A stretch of DNA of 64,000 nt from Lederbergia galactosidilytica (lineage in GTDB: Bacteria; Bacillota; Bacilli; Bacillales; Bacillaceae_C): contig NZ_JAGGKH010000010.1 of the NCBI RefSeq assembly GCF_017873565.1, positions 62,001-126,000 on the forward strand, in the 5' to 3' direction. The position numbers and the translations under genes are program-made. The notes below the pieces were generated by a model that worked only from the letters and a program-made list of their open reading frames with translations, was not told the DNA's origin and did no database searches. The first letter of the stretch is position 1, and each line of letters starts with the position of its first letter. Shown piece after piece: positions 45,801 to 55,380 of the stretch.

Positions 45801-46016
45801 ATGTATCTCTACTTTATTTTTCATGCTACCTTGTACGCAATATGTCGATTTTAATGTAAGCGATTAACACATTGTTCACCGATTTACTAAAACCCTTATA
45901 ACACCAAGGGATAGACCATTATCAATATGTCAATTTTAATTATATATGTAGATTTTTCTTAAGCTAAAAGTATAGTAAAGATGGTTATTTTGCGGTTATG
46001 AACGTCCTCGTATAAT

Positions 46017-46052
46017 AAAAAATCTCGCTCCTCTTCAGGAAACGAGATTTTC
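46017..46052 (-). terminator. Terminator of the AraC-type regulator gene
   Basis: AAAATCTCG pairs with CGAGATTTT, followed on the minus strand by TTTTTTATTATA. Confidence 0.88.
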
Positions 46053-46063
46053 CACCAATTTTA

Positions 46064-48325
46064 TTAGCGATTCAATTTTCGGTACTGCCCTGGTGTAATA
46101 CCCTCTATTTGCTTAAATCTTCGTGTAAAATTTGCTACATCCTTATAACCAATCTCCATTACTATTTTCTTAATAGGGTAGTCTGTTTCTCTTAATTGCT
46201 TCTTTGCTTCTTCCATGCGCAAAGACAATACATATTGCGTGAAAGTCTCTCCTGTTTGTTCTTTAATAAATTTACTTAAATAAGGGACAGATAGATGATA
46301 ATGATGAGCAATTCCCTCCAAGCTTAAATCATACTGCTTATAATGCTCATTAATATACAATAATAGATCCCTACGTAAACTCTGACTTCTATTTTCCGTT
46401 TTATCCTCAACCTGTTGGCAAATTCCCGAAATAATCGGAGTTAATCGTTGCTTTAACTCTTCCACTGAACGGAAATCTCCTAGCTCTTTTACATTATCGA
46501 GATTTTCCATCAATTGAAGTTCAATCGCTGTTTTAATAACTGTATTAATAATATCGAAACATATATATTTCAATACTTGTATTGATCCTTCTCCCTCTAC
46601 TAGACTAGAAAAAATCGTGTCTAACGTCTCCAAAGCGACAACTTGATCTCCCTGTTTCAAACTTTGGGCTAATTTTATTTGGTCTTCCTGTGGATATCCT
46701 AACGCTCTTTCGTTCGCAGACCCTAAATCTTCAAAAAACACAAGACTTCCGTGTGGGGAGGCAAACTTATAATCTAATGTTGCCAAGGCCTCAATATAGG
46801 AGCGGTTAATATGATTCTTTTTGGTATAACTTGTTCCTACTGCTACGATCAATGCATTGATTGGTGAATGCTGTTGAATATATTGCTGAAGCTCCTCTCC
46901 TAGCATCCGCCTTTGCTGCTCAACTTTATTGGCATCTCTTAAACTAATAATAAAAGCTAAACCATTCTGGTAGAGTAAATCAACAGCATTCACCGTTGCA
47001 TTTGAAAAGCTTATCGTAGACAAAGAATAAAGGACTTGGTCTTTTTTTTCAGTCAGCTCTTTTTCATATTGTTCCTTCTGAAACTCTACAATCGCGACAA
47101 AATGCGGACCTTTATTCATCTCCATATTTAAAGCTTGGAGCATGGATTCAATTTCCTGTTCATCCGGAAAGCTTTCGTTTAACATTTTGGTTAATAATTG
47201 TTTTTTTGCATATGGCTTTTGCAAATCAACTGTCTCTGATAAGCTCTTATGATCCTTAAAAACTTTCGTAATCGTTTTATGGATCACATCAAGTTCATTC
47301 TCGCCTTGCCAATTGTTTCTCCTTCCATTCCCCATTGTAGTCATTTCTAACAGACCCCTTATTGGTCGATATTGCTTTTTCCCTAATAAAATGGCGACAA
47401 TTAAACCAACAAGGAATAAAATGACCAAAAGCATCATAATAAATGCTTCCCGATGGACAACCCGTTCGAAGAATTGATCTGCATCCATAAGGGTCAAAAA
47501 GGTCCACCCACTAACATCGGAAGTTACCGTCGTGAGGGAATATTTTTTTCCGTTCATTTGTATCGTTTGGACACCATGTTTGCTTAATTCCAATTGCTCA
47601 ATCTGATCAAATGAAACTTCCTTATCTTTTACCGCTGCTACGATCGGCTGGCTCTTTTCATCAAGAATATATGTGTTTCCTTTAAAATCTCCAAGGATAT
47701 TGTCTATCATATTGGTTAATACAGATTCTTCTACAAAGTACATAACAGCTCCATATGGATGAGGATTATTAGGGGTAATCGGAAAAATAAAAGCGATAAT
47801 TCGATCTTTCACACTATTTTTCAGTGTTACGTCACCAGCAGGAATTACTAGCGGCTGGGTAGTATGTAATTTCTCCACCATATTTTCTGTAGACCATGAA
47901 TCAAATCGGTAATTTTTGTTTGTAAGTGTTTCGAAGGTATACAGTCCATTTGAAGAATATATAAACTTCCCTTGGTCATGGAAATAGACAAAAAGCTCAT
48001 GAATAATCGAACTATTGTCTTTATACTTTTTCAATTCATTCTGTGCTTCTCCACCATAATATCCATGCTTCAACATATAGGGAGTGAGCCTTGGATCATA
48101 CGCAATCCTCGTAGCCGTATTGCTTAGCTCTTTCATTCGCTCATTTGTCATGTTTTCCACTTGCTCTAATTTGTTTAAATTAGATTGCTCAATTTCTCCC
48201 CGCAAACTAGAAACGGAATTATAATAAAGAAATAAACTCATAAATACAAAGGGAATTAAAAAAACAAAGAAATATGAAATGATATATTTATAGATGAGGC
48301 TTGATTTACCTTTTCTCCGCAGCAT
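46064..48325 (-). CDS. Membrane-anchored AraC-family regulator, YtdP/YesS type
   Basis: 753 residues. Two membrane helices (about 12-34 and 290-312) flank an extracytoplasmic sensor domain of Cache type (residues ~40-285). A cytoplasmic linker of ~340 residues follows, and the last ~100 residues are a double HTH_18 AraC domain (LSLEGIAHHYHLSVPYLSKFIKEQTG and IKKIVMEIGYKDVANFTRRF). Such proteins sense an oligosaccharide or its binding protein outside and activate the neighbouring importer operon. It is transcribed toward, and separate from, no other gene: it follows yesL by 21 bp and ends in its own terminator before the importer operon. Confidence 0.9.
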   Translation of the reverse strand: MLRRKGKSSLIYKYIISYFFVFLIPFVFMSLFLYYNSVSSLRGEIEQSNLNKLEQVENMTNERMKELSNTATRIAYDPRLTPYMLKHGYYGGEAQNELKKYKDNSSIIHELFVYFHDQGKFIYSSNGLYTFETLTNKNYRFDSWSTENMVEKLHTTQPLVIPAGDVTLKNSVKDRIIAFIFPITPNNPHPYGAVMYFVEESVLTNMIDNILGDFKGNTYILDEKSQPIVAAVKDKEVSFDQIEQLELSKHGVQTIQMNGKKYSLTTVTSDVSGWTFLTLMDADQFFERVVHREAFIMMLLVILFLVGLIVAILLGKKQYRPIRGLLEMTTMGNGRRNNWQGENELDVIHKTITKVFKDHKSLSETVDLQKPYAKKQLLTKMLNESFPDEQEIESMLQALNMEMNKGPHFVAIVEFQKEQYEKELTEKKDQVLYSLSTISFSNATVNAVDLLYQNGLAFIISLRDANKVEQQRRMLGEELQQYIQQHSPINALIVAVGTSYTKKNHINRSYIEALATLDYKFASPHGSLVFFEDLGSANERALGYPQEDQIKLAQSLKQGDQVVALETLDTIFSSLVEGEGSIQVLKYICFDIINTVIKTAIELQLMENLDNVKELGDFRSVEELKQRLTPIISGICQQVEDKTENRSQSLRRDLLLYINEHYKQYDLSLEGIAHHYHLSVPYLSKFIKEQTGETFTQYVLSLRMEEAKKQLRETDYPIKKIVMEIGYKDVANFTRRFKQIEGITPGQYRKLNR

Positions 48326-48346
48326 ATTTCATTCCCTCATTTCCCA

Positions 48347-48964
48347 TCACGATTTCTTCTCTTCTATTCCATTAAAAGCCCGCATAGCGAACCACATCAC
48401 AGGATATGCCAGCATGGAAACTCCCATGAATACGTATAAAACTGGAATAAAGATAAAAATGTAATAAAGAATCAATAAACAAAGAATCATTGCAATGGTC
48501 TCAAATGGTCTGCTAATCGCAATCAAAAATGCTTGTTTTATATATTGAAAGCCTTTCAATTCATAACGTGCAAAAACAGGAAAGAAATAAAGAACAGTAA
48601 TAAAATAGAAGAAACAAAGAATAAGTAGAATCATGTGCAAAATGGCCGATTGAATGACTTGTTTGGAAATGGTTACATCCCAATATAAAAAGAGTCCGGT
48701 TCCTATGATAATCAAACCATAACCATTTGCTTTTATAAACTGACTTTTATAGCTAGAATAAAAGGTTTGGAAAATCGACTCATCCCTATTTCTTTCAATT
48801 GTTTTATGAATAGTAGAAAACAATGCCGCTGTTGCCGGAATAACACCAAAAACACCAATGCCTAAACAGGTAAAAAGCACCCAAAGAATATGTAAATAAA
48901 TCATCTTTGCCAATCCATCGCCGATCCCATATAACCATTTGAATATACCTGATAGATGTTCCAT
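48347..48964 (-). CDS. YesL-family (DUF624) membrane protein
   Basis: 205 residues, about five membrane helices. The N-terminus MEHLSGIFKWLYGIGDGL and the ATAALFSTIHKTIERN segment are typical of the YesL/DUF624 family, which almost always sits with YesM/YesN or YtdP-type regulators and LplABC-type importers. Role unproven; likely an accessory of the importer or sensor. The start is ATG 48964 with AAAGGA upstream; the TTG at 48982 precedes that site. It is the first gene of the yesL-regulator operon. Confidence 0.88.
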   Translation of the reverse strand: MEHLSGIFKWLYGIGDGLAKMIYLHILWVLFTCLGIGVFGVIPATAALFSTIHKTIERNRDESIFQTFYSSYKSQFIKANGYGLIIIGTGLFLYWDVTISKQVIQSAILHMILLILCFFYFITVLYFFPVFARYELKGFQYIKQAFLIAISRPFETIAMILCLLILYYIFIFIPVLYVFMGVSMLAYPVMWFAMRAFNGIEEKKS

Positions 48965-49164
48965 CTTCTTAATTCCTTTCAAGAACTTTGCTCTAAAAAC
49001 AATACAATCGCTTTCTTTTTTCCTAAGAGCATTCTAAACTTTTTCCTAAATCAATCATAGAAATAGTTTTTTTCTTTGTCAATGTCGTGGAAGTTTGCGC
49101 AAGAATCCCCTCCCTCTTTTTTATTTTCTCAAATCACGGTATAATAGGGATTTGGAGGTTTGCA

Positions 49165-50742
49165 ATGATATATAATCAGGGCTTGTTAAAATCGATACAA
49201 TCATATAGTGAAGAATTGCAGAATCTGTTGGATCCAAGAACGGAAGTGCATCAAAGATTAGTCCAAAGAGGGATGATGCTATTTCGGGAGCAGAATGTGT
49301 ATAATGTCAAGTTCAGCCATAAAAAGATGGTCGGGAATGTACGTGATGTAAGTACTGTTGCTGTTGAGCTCTATTTTGATGAGATGGAAAGAAATACATG
49401 TTCTTGTCCTGAGGCGGGCATATGTCGTCATCAACTCGCCCTTTTTTTTGCGATTTTAAGTAAAGCTCAGAATATTTTTACTTGGACTCAGGAATGGAAG
49501 GCTCACTGGGAAGTAGAGGATATTCTTTCTAGTTTAAAACGTGGCTCAGATCTCTTACAGCAGCCATCACCAAATCCGGAGAGTGGTCCGTCACAATGGG
49601 TCAAGCGTATTCAGCAAGCTTATTCTAATGTTCCTCCACAAAATATTTATCAATTACAGGAATGGGCACGGACTCGTTATCAACGATTACTTGGACTCGC
49701 ACCGATTGAACGGGAATGGCGGCCGTTATTCCAACTGTTCGCTGCTTTTGAATCCTTAATTATGCTCGACTCCATTGCCACAAATTCTGAAAAAATGGAA
49801 GAAATGTCATTTTTTGCGGAAAAAATGGTAGAAGAAGCAAAAGAAGCGATCATGACTTTGTCAGCAACTGCCTCTCCATTTGCTTTTGATGAATATTTGG
49901 ATTATTTGCGAAGCAATAGTATCCGTTTATTAGAAACTGAGACAGCTTTTGATGCTAGTTTTACTCTAATGTATTTACTAATTTGGACATCACTTTTTAG
50001 AAAGAAACACGAAAGAGCGGAAGAATGGAATCAGCTCCAAAATCATAGTGATCTTGCTCAGCCGCGAATTCAAATCGGACTTATTCATTTATCGATTTTA
50101 TTAGAAAAAGATGAATTGGCTTTACAGAGAATAAAGAATTATGGAGCGAATATTGCCCCATATTTGTTGAGTTGTTTTGAGTGGCTACCGAAGGAACGAA
50201 TTTCACCTTTGATTCCTGAATTTATTCGCCAAATTGAGCAGTATGTAGCAAGCTTAACTTTGCCACATGAAAAAATTCACTTTACACGCACTTTATACGA
50301 AACAATGGATGAAGAAACATTAACTAAAATAGATGCTTCCTTGATCGAAAGATTATACACAACTTTATTACCTTATAGTCGCTTTCGTTATAATGAATAC
50401 TTACTAAATAAACAGGATTATCGAAAATGGGTAGCCCTTCAAGTTTATATGGGGGATACGATTGATTTCATTGATCGTGCCACCCTTGACTTGGTTGCCA
50501 AGCAAGATCCTGTTGCCATTAAACCACTTTATCATGCCGCGGTTATTGAACAAATTGACCTACGTAACCGGGATTCATATAAAAAAGCCGTACGTTACTT
50601 AAAGAAATTACGCACCGTTTATCGAAAGGAAAAGAATTTAGATCAGTGGGAATTTTATTTATCCACTTTATTAAAGAAGACGAAACGTTTACGTGCCTTT
50701 CAAGAAGAGTGCCGGAAAGGAAAGTTAGTTCATGAAGAATAA
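49165..50742 (+). CDS. SWIM zinc-finger protein, YwqB-like
   Basis: 525 residues. A SWIM motif, CSCPEAGICRHQ (CxCx6CxH), lies near residue 75, and the rest is helical repeat-like sequence. The start is ATG 49165 with GGAGG 7 nt upstream. Its stop overlaps the SNF2 gene start by 11 bp, so the two are coupled, the same pairing as ywqB-ywqA in B. subtilis. SWIM proteins paired with SNF2 helicases probably bind DNA or partner proteins for the motor. No phenotype is known to me. Confidence 0.85.
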   Translation: MIYNQGLLKSIQSYSEELQNLLDPRTEVHQRLVQRGMMLFREQNVYNVKFSHKKMVGNVRDVSTVAVELYFDEMERNTCSCPEAGICRHQLALFFAILSKAQNIFTWTQEWKAHWEVEDILSSLKRGSDLLQQPSPNPESGPSQWVKRIQQAYSNVPPQNIYQLQEWARTRYQRLLGLAPIEREWRPLFQLFAAFESLIMLDSIATNSEKMEEMSFFAEKMVEEAKEAIMTLSATASPFAFDEYLDYLRSNSIRLLETETAFDASFTLMYLLIWTSLFRKKHERAEEWNQLQNHSDLAQPRIQIGLIHLSILLEKDELALQRIKNYGANIAPYLLSCFEWLPKERISPLIPEFIRQIEQYVASLTLPHEKIHFTRTLYETMDEETLTKIDASLIERLYTTLLPYSRFRYNEYLLNKQDYRKWVALQVYMGDTIDFIDRATLDLVAKQDPVAIKPLYHAAVIEQIDLRNRDSYKKAVRYLKKLRTVYRKEKNLDQWEFYLSTLLKKTKRLRAFQEECRKGKLVHEE

Positions 50743-53545
50743 TGATCAATTACAACTGCATATCCGACCACTCGCTTCTGATAGCTTCTTCCTTTATGCC
50801 GAAAATCAACAAGGAGAGTCTATGGATACCTCCTATTGGCAATCTAATCTTTTTCTTTGGCATGAGGAAAGCTTTTATGGTTCTTTCTTAAATAGAGAAA
50901 CCCATAATCATATAGAAGGCATTAGACTTAATAGTTATGAACTTTTGAGCCTACTTGGAAGAGAGAGCTTTAGCCCCTTTATTCATTGGATTTGGGAGGA
51001 ACCTGAAGAAGCTCTATTAAATGTTGCTCCGATTATTCTTGAAGCCATTCATAGTGGCAATTGGAATCCTTACTTTTCTGAAGAGGAAGAAGCCTTATTT
51101 ACATGGAAGGTTCCTTCTCTTGTATGGGATGAGTTTCAGGAAAGCTTTTGGGAACAAACATTATTTGGTGAATCTATTCAGTCCTTTATTCCAAAGCTTT
51201 ATCATTATGCCTTAACCCATTATCTTGAGAAGGGGCTGCATCATCCTCGTCTAGCGGAAAAGTTAGCAGCTTTACATGAAAGTCCATTTACAGCCGCAGA
51301 ATTAAATACTTATTTTGATGAAGAAAAATGGAAAGAATGGGCTAATCTTTCTGAAGAGAAACTTCCCTTCTCGATTGGGCTACGTCTATTAGAACCTGAT
51401 ACTGATGAAGAACCTTGGGGATTAGAAACCGTTCTTCGTGATCTAAAAGATCCGGATAAAGTCTATGCAACCTATGAAAAAATCCCCAAACGCTGGCAGC
51501 CTTATTTGGCAGAAGTAGCAAAAGAGGAAAAACGTTGGATTCAGCTATTTCCTTGGTTAGAAGGTGAAACAGGCCTCACAGAGACCCTTGAAGAAACAGC
51601 TGCTTGGGATTTTCTCACAGAGGCAAGTGAGAAATTGCTTTCACTTGGTGTAGATATTCTTCTACCAAGTTGGTGGGAAGCCATGCGGGAAGCGAATTTA
51701 ACCGTCAAAGCTCGAGTGAAACAAACAGCTACCCAATATCGACCTTCCTTTGTTGGATTAGATGCCATGCTTAATTTTAATTGGCGTTTTTCCATGAATG
51801 GGGCTGACCTATCAGAGGAAGAATTTCAGAAACTTGTTCAAGAACAACGCCGTCTCGTTAAAGTTCGCGGTCGTTGGGTGAAACTGGATCCGAAAATGAT
51901 TGCCCATCTTCAAGCATTAATGTCGCAAGCCAAAAAAGAAGGCTTGCGCATGCAGGATATTTTTGCGATGGAAGCTGAAGAAGAACTGGCTGCAACACCT
52001 GAAGATGACTTCGACCCACGTGCCTTTGCGCAAATCAAAATTGAACTAAATCAATCACTCAAAAAAATGCTCAAACAGCTTCATACATTAGATGAAATTC
52101 CATCTATTAAGATTTCGAATCAATTATTGGGCGAGTTACGTCCTTATCAAAAGCTTGGCGTTGACTGGCTTGCTTTTCTGCGGCAATTTGGCTTTGGTGC
52201 TTGCTTAGCGGATGATATGGGCTTAGGAAAAACGATTCAACTTATTGCTTATTTACTCCATGTTAAAAACAATCATCTAAGTAAGGAACCTGCTCTCATT
52301 ATTTGCCCAACAACTGTGTTGGGAAATTGGCAACGTGAATTAGAGAAGTTTGCACCAAGTCTAAATGTGGTTCTTCATTATGGACCCAATCGTCCAAAGG
52401 AAGCTGCTTTCTCACAGAGTATTCAAAATGCTGATGTCGTTCTAACCAGTTATGGCTTAACCCATCTTGATTACGATGAGTTTTCGACGGTGAATTGGGG
52501 CACTATTGCCTTAGATGAAGCACAGAATATTAAAAATGCTGAAACAAAGCAATCCCGAGCCATTCGAAAATTAACAGGTGTACATCATATCGCTCTAACA
52601 GGGACACCGATGGAAAATCGTTTGGCTGAATTATGGTCCATCTTTGATTTTATTAATCATGGCTATTTGGGAACCTTTGGCCAATTTCAAAAGAAATATA
52701 TTTCTCCGATTGAAAAGGACAATTCTGAAAGAAAGATTAAGGAATTGCAACGCCTGATTAAACCCTTTTTATTAAGAAGAACGAAAAGGGACCCAGAGGT
52801 GGAATTGAATCTACCGGAAAAGCTAGAACAAAAAGAATACTGTGCCTTAACAGCTGAGCAAGCTGCTTTGTATGAGGACTTAGTCCAAGAAACCTTTTCA
52901 AAAATTGAAACGTTAAGCTTTTTTGAGCGTAAGGGATTGATTTTACAAATGTTAAACAGATTAAAGCAATTATGCAATCATCCTGCGCTTTACTTAAAAG
53001 AAGCTCAACCTGAAAATGTTCTGGACCGTTCCAATAAGATTAAGACATTGGTTGGATTAGCAGATTCCATCGTGGAAAGAGGAGAGGCAGGGATTATATT
53101 CACTCAATATATTCAAATGGGTGAAATGATTCGTCAGCTTCTACAAGAGCGGTTTTCGATCGAGGTTCCATTCTTAAACGGAAGCATGCCTAAAGCAAAG
53201 AGAGACGAATTTGTGGCCCGTTTTCAAGCAGGTGAATATCCTTTCTTTCTATTATCCTTAAAGGCGGGTGGAACGGGATTAAACTTAACAGCGGCCAATC
53301 ATGTGATCCATTATGATCGCTGGTGGAACCCAGCTGTTGAAAATCAAGCTACTGACCGTGCCTATCGAATTGGTCAAGACCGTTTTGTTCATGTCCATAA
53401 ATTTATTACAACAGGAACATTGGAAGAACGTATTGATATGATGTTAGAGAAAAAGCAAGCTCTTAACGAAGAAATTATTCGCAGTGATCAATGGGTAACA
53501 GAATTATCAAATGATGAACTGCGTTCTTTATTATCGCTAGCTTAA
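50732..53545 (+). CDS. SNF2-family DNA-dependent ATPase/helicase, YwqA-like
   Basis: 937 residues. The N-terminal ~450 residues include an SNF2_N-associated region (RRLVKVRGRWVKLDPKMIA). The motor has all motifs: CLADDMGLGKTIQ (Walker A), IICPTTVLGNWQRE, LDEAQNIKN (DEAQ box), LTGTPMENR, LLSLKAGGTGLNL and NQATDRAYRIGQ. It would translocate on double-stranded DNA to remodel DNA-protein complexes. The overlap with the SWIM gene suggests a working pair. Length matches YwqA-type proteins. Confidence 0.93.
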   Translation: MKNNDQLQLHIRPLASDSFFLYAENQQGESMDTSYWQSNLFLWHEESFYGSFLNRETHNHIEGIRLNSYELLSLLGRESFSPFIHWIWEEPEEALLNVAPIILEAIHSGNWNPYFSEEEEALFTWKVPSLVWDEFQESFWEQTLFGESIQSFIPKLYHYALTHYLEKGLHHPRLAEKLAALHESPFTAAELNTYFDEEKWKEWANLSEEKLPFSIGLRLLEPDTDEEPWGLETVLRDLKDPDKVYATYEKIPKRWQPYLAEVAKEEKRWIQLFPWLEGETGLTETLEETAAWDFLTEASEKLLSLGVDILLPSWWEAMREANLTVKARVKQTATQYRPSFVGLDAMLNFNWRFSMNGADLSEEEFQKLVQEQRRLVKVRGRWVKLDPKMIAHLQALMSQAKKEGLRMQDIFAMEAEEELAATPEDDFDPRAFAQIKIELNQSLKKMLKQLHTLDEIPSIKISNQLLGELRPYQKLGVDWLAFLRQFGFGACLADDMGLGKTIQLIAYLLHVKNNHLSKEPALIICPTTVLGNWQRELEKFAPSLNVVLHYGPNRPKEAAFSQSIQNADVVLTSYGLTHLDYDEFSTVNWGTIALDEAQNIKNAETKQSRAIRKLTGVHHIALTGTPMENRLAELWSIFDFINHGYLGTFGQFQKKYISPIEKDNSERKIKELQRLIKPFLLRRTKRDPEVELNLPEKLEQKEYCALTAEQAALYEDLVQETFSKIETLSFFERKGLILQMLNRLKQLCNHPALYLKEAQPENVLDRSNKIKTLVGLADSIVERGEAGIIFTQYIQMGEMIRQLLQERFSIEVPFLNGSMPKAKRDEFVARFQAGEYPFFLLSLKAGGTGLNLTAANHVIHYDRWWNPAVENQATDRAYRIGQDRFVHVHKFITTGTLEERIDMMLEKKQALNEEIIRSDQWVTELSNDELRSLLSLA

Positions 53546-53547
53546 TA

Positions 53548-53705
53548 AGAAAAGCGCAAGACGCCCCTCTACCGTCGACAAGCACATATTCTGAAATAAA
53601 GAAAGGCGCTTTGTGCCCTTATTGGCTCAGATTATTTCGTGGAACATGTCCATACCGCTGGACTCGATCTTGCGAGCCTCTCGGGGCTGAAAGCTGAATC
53701 CAGAA
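53548..53705. repeat. Interspersed repeat between the SNF2 gene and the next gene
   Basis: GAAAAGCGCAAGACGCCC at one end and AAGGCGCTTT inside give partial inverted symmetry; the segment also has CTTGCGAGCCTCTCGGGGCTG. Its higher GC content and these strings match repeats I remember in Bacillaceae spacers. An open frame that runs through it into the next gene is accidental. Confidence 0.45.
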
Positions 53706-53719
53706 AGGAGATCTTTCCT

Positions 53720-54049
53720 ATGTCTAGTGATTCCATGAACCAAGAGAAAATGACTGAGTTTTTAAGTTTATTAAAGGATAGAGACAAACAATTTCAAGAA
53801 GAAAGGCAACAATTACGCGCAGATTTTCTCGTCCGAGGAATCTGTGATAAAGAAGTGGATGGACTATTAGAAGATCCATCCTTATTCCCAAAAACGTGGT
53901 TACCAAGGCATTTGCAGTGGGATGCGATATGTGCAGCTGAGGAAGACCTCCCACACCTTATATCGGAAGCTGAAAAGCTTTTATATGGAAAGCTTTCGGG
54001 TAGCATAGATTATACTCAAGTAAAGAACTTAATCTCAAAAATCCATTAA
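53720..54049 (+). CDS. Small acidic protein of unknown function
   Basis: 109 residues, charged and helical (LLKDRDKQFQEERQQLRADF), with a conserved-looking HLQWDAICAAEEDLPHL segment. No signal peptide or membrane helix. The start is ATG 53720 with AAAGGAG 8 nt upstream; 27 upstream in-frame codons fall in a repeat. It ends in a good terminator. I do not recognise the family. Confidence 0.65.
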   Translation: MSSDSMNQEKMTEFLSLLKDRDKQFQEERQQLRADFLVRGICDKEVDGLLEDPSLFPKTWLPRHLQWDAICAAEEDLPHLISEAEKLLYGKLSGSIDYTQVKNLISKIH

Positions 54050-54051
54050 GA

Positions 54052-54087
54052 AAAAGGCTGTACCATTCCACTTGGTACAGCCTTTAA
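54052..54087 (+). terminator. Terminator of the small acidic protein gene
   Basis: AAAGGCTGTACCA pairs with TGGTACAGCCTTT around a 7-nt loop. The flanking A-runs and T-runs would let it work on both strands. Confidence 0.88.
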
Positions 54088-54133
54088 AATGAGGAAAAAA
54101 CGAGGAGCAATAATTGGCACAGATGGAGAAAGT

Positions 54134-54325
54134 TTATTGTGCCATTTCTCTCTCTAAATTGAGGGTGGAATCTGGGGAACTCTTTATGACTGGTTTCTGT
54201 AGGAGATTTTCTAGGTAATCCACTCTATTCCTTAATTCATATAACTCACGATTGGCTTTCCCTAACATAAGAATAAGATCACCAACCATCATTTCAACCG
54301 AATGCTTTCCTTTTTCACTAATCAG
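54134..54325 (-). CDS. Short protein downstream of ssbB with probable CTG start
   Basis: 63 residues, missed by ATG/GTG/TTG searches. GGAGGTG (54331-54337) is followed 5 nt later by CTG ATT AGT GAA, and the frame stays open to TAA at 54134. The protein, beginning ISEKGKHSVEMMVGDLILML and continuing KANRELYELRNRVDYLENLL, is an amphipathic helix or coiled coil. It lies 54 bp after ssbB on the same strand. If CTG is not used, the ATG pair 11 codons later has no good ribosome site. Function unknown; an SSB-linked or YwpG-like role cannot be shown. Confidence 0.55.
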   Translation of the reverse strand: MISEKGKHSVEMMVGDLILMLGKANRELYELRNRVDYLENLLQKPVIKSSPDSTLNLEREMAQ

Positions 54326-54379
54326 ATATTCACCTCCAACTATATTATTCTTAATAAAATTCAGATTATAATCTGCCCA

Positions 54380-54724
54380 TTAAAAGGCATTTTCCTCTTT
54401 CGATTTTTTATCCATAAACTTTACTGATTCAGCCAATACCTCTGTAACATAAACTCGCTTTCCATCTTGATTTTCATAATTTCTTGTTTGGATCCTCCCT
54501 GTAATACCAATTAGCGAACCTTTGGTACAAAACTTTGAAGTGTTTTCCGCGGTTTTTCCCCATAAAGTACAAAGGACAAAATCTGCATCATACTCTCCTT
54601 GAGCATTTTTAAAAATTCGATTGAGGGCAATCGTCACATTCAGTACAGCTTTTCCTTCCATTGTATAGCGAAGACTAGGCTCTTTTGTTAATCGCCCAAC
54701 CAGAGTCACCTGATTAATCACCAT
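54380..54724 (-). CDS. ssbB: Single-stranded DNA-binding protein, short SsbB type
   Basis: 114 residues: one OB fold (NQVTLVGRLTKEPSLRYT, FVLCTLWGKTAENTSKFC, SLIGITGRIQTRNYENQDGK and VYVTEVLAESVKFM) and almost no acidic tail. SsbA carries a long linker and acidic tip, so this is the competence-type SsbB, which binds incoming single-stranded DNA during transformation. Its position near ywpF and the fabZ-flhP-flhO group matches B. subtilis. ATG with AGGAGG upstream. Confidence 0.93.
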   Translation of the reverse strand: MVINQVTLVGRLTKEPSLRYTMEGKAVLNVTIALNRIFKNAQGEYDADFVLCTLWGKTAENTSKFCTKGSLIGITGRIQTRNYENQDGKRVYVTEVLAESVKFMDKKSKEENAF

Positions 54725-54954
54725 TTCCCCTCCTTTTTCGACAAGTTACTCATATCATAACGGACATTTTTTCTCTCGTAAAATCAGAAAAATTTGATTT
54801 TATCGTCTGTTTTTTATTGAAATACAACTATTTCATGTCCCAAAATCCGATTTTATCTTTCAATTTGAATTGAAAAATCGCTTTTTACAAAGTTTTTAAA
54901 AAAATGAAAAGATCATGCTATAATTTTAGGTAAGGCCGAACTGGAGGGATAAAA

Positions 54955-55380
54955 ATGAAAAGCTTTAAAATTATAGCTCTTCAACTAATCAAGCAACAAC
55001 AAACCGTTGAAATTCCTTTAACAGATGGATTGGTCATTAATATGGAAAGTGAAGATGGCGATTGGATTATCGAGACTTATATTGATAAAAGTTTTAAACA
55101 GGAATTCCAAGAGAAGCTTGATGAAAAGGAAACTTTTGAAATTAGAGTCGTCATTACCCATCCAGGGAATGATCCTGCCCCCTTTACTGTCCAAGTTCAT
55201 TCTATTCAAGATTTGGATCAGCATATTAGTGTATTATTAAAGGGCAAATTAAGCAAAAAGCGAATTGAATACTTGGAATTAATGTTAGGTGAATTAATTA
55301 AGGAAGGGTATAAAGGCGAAGCATTACGAACAGAATTTAAAAATCGGATGAAGACACACCAAAAAAGTAAGCAATCATAA
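54955..55380 (+). CDS. ywpF: YwpF-like protein
   Basis: 141 residues, cytosolic. N-terminus MKSFKIIALQLIKQQ, a beta-rich core (LVINMESEDGDWIIETYID, FEIRVVITHPGNDPAPFTVQ) and a helical tail. Size, start and placement opposite ssbB fit the YwpF family of B. subtilis, whose role is unknown to me. GGAGGG lies 7 nt before the ATG. The two genes share a 230-bp AT-rich region holding divergent promoters. Confidence 0.75.
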   Translation: MKSFKIIALQLIKQQQTVEIPLTDGLVINMESEDGDWIIETYIDKSFKQEFQEKLDEKETFEIRVVITHPGNDPAPFTVQVHSIQDLDQHISVLLKGKLSKKRIEYLELMLGELIKEGYKGEALRTEFKNRMKTHQKSKQS

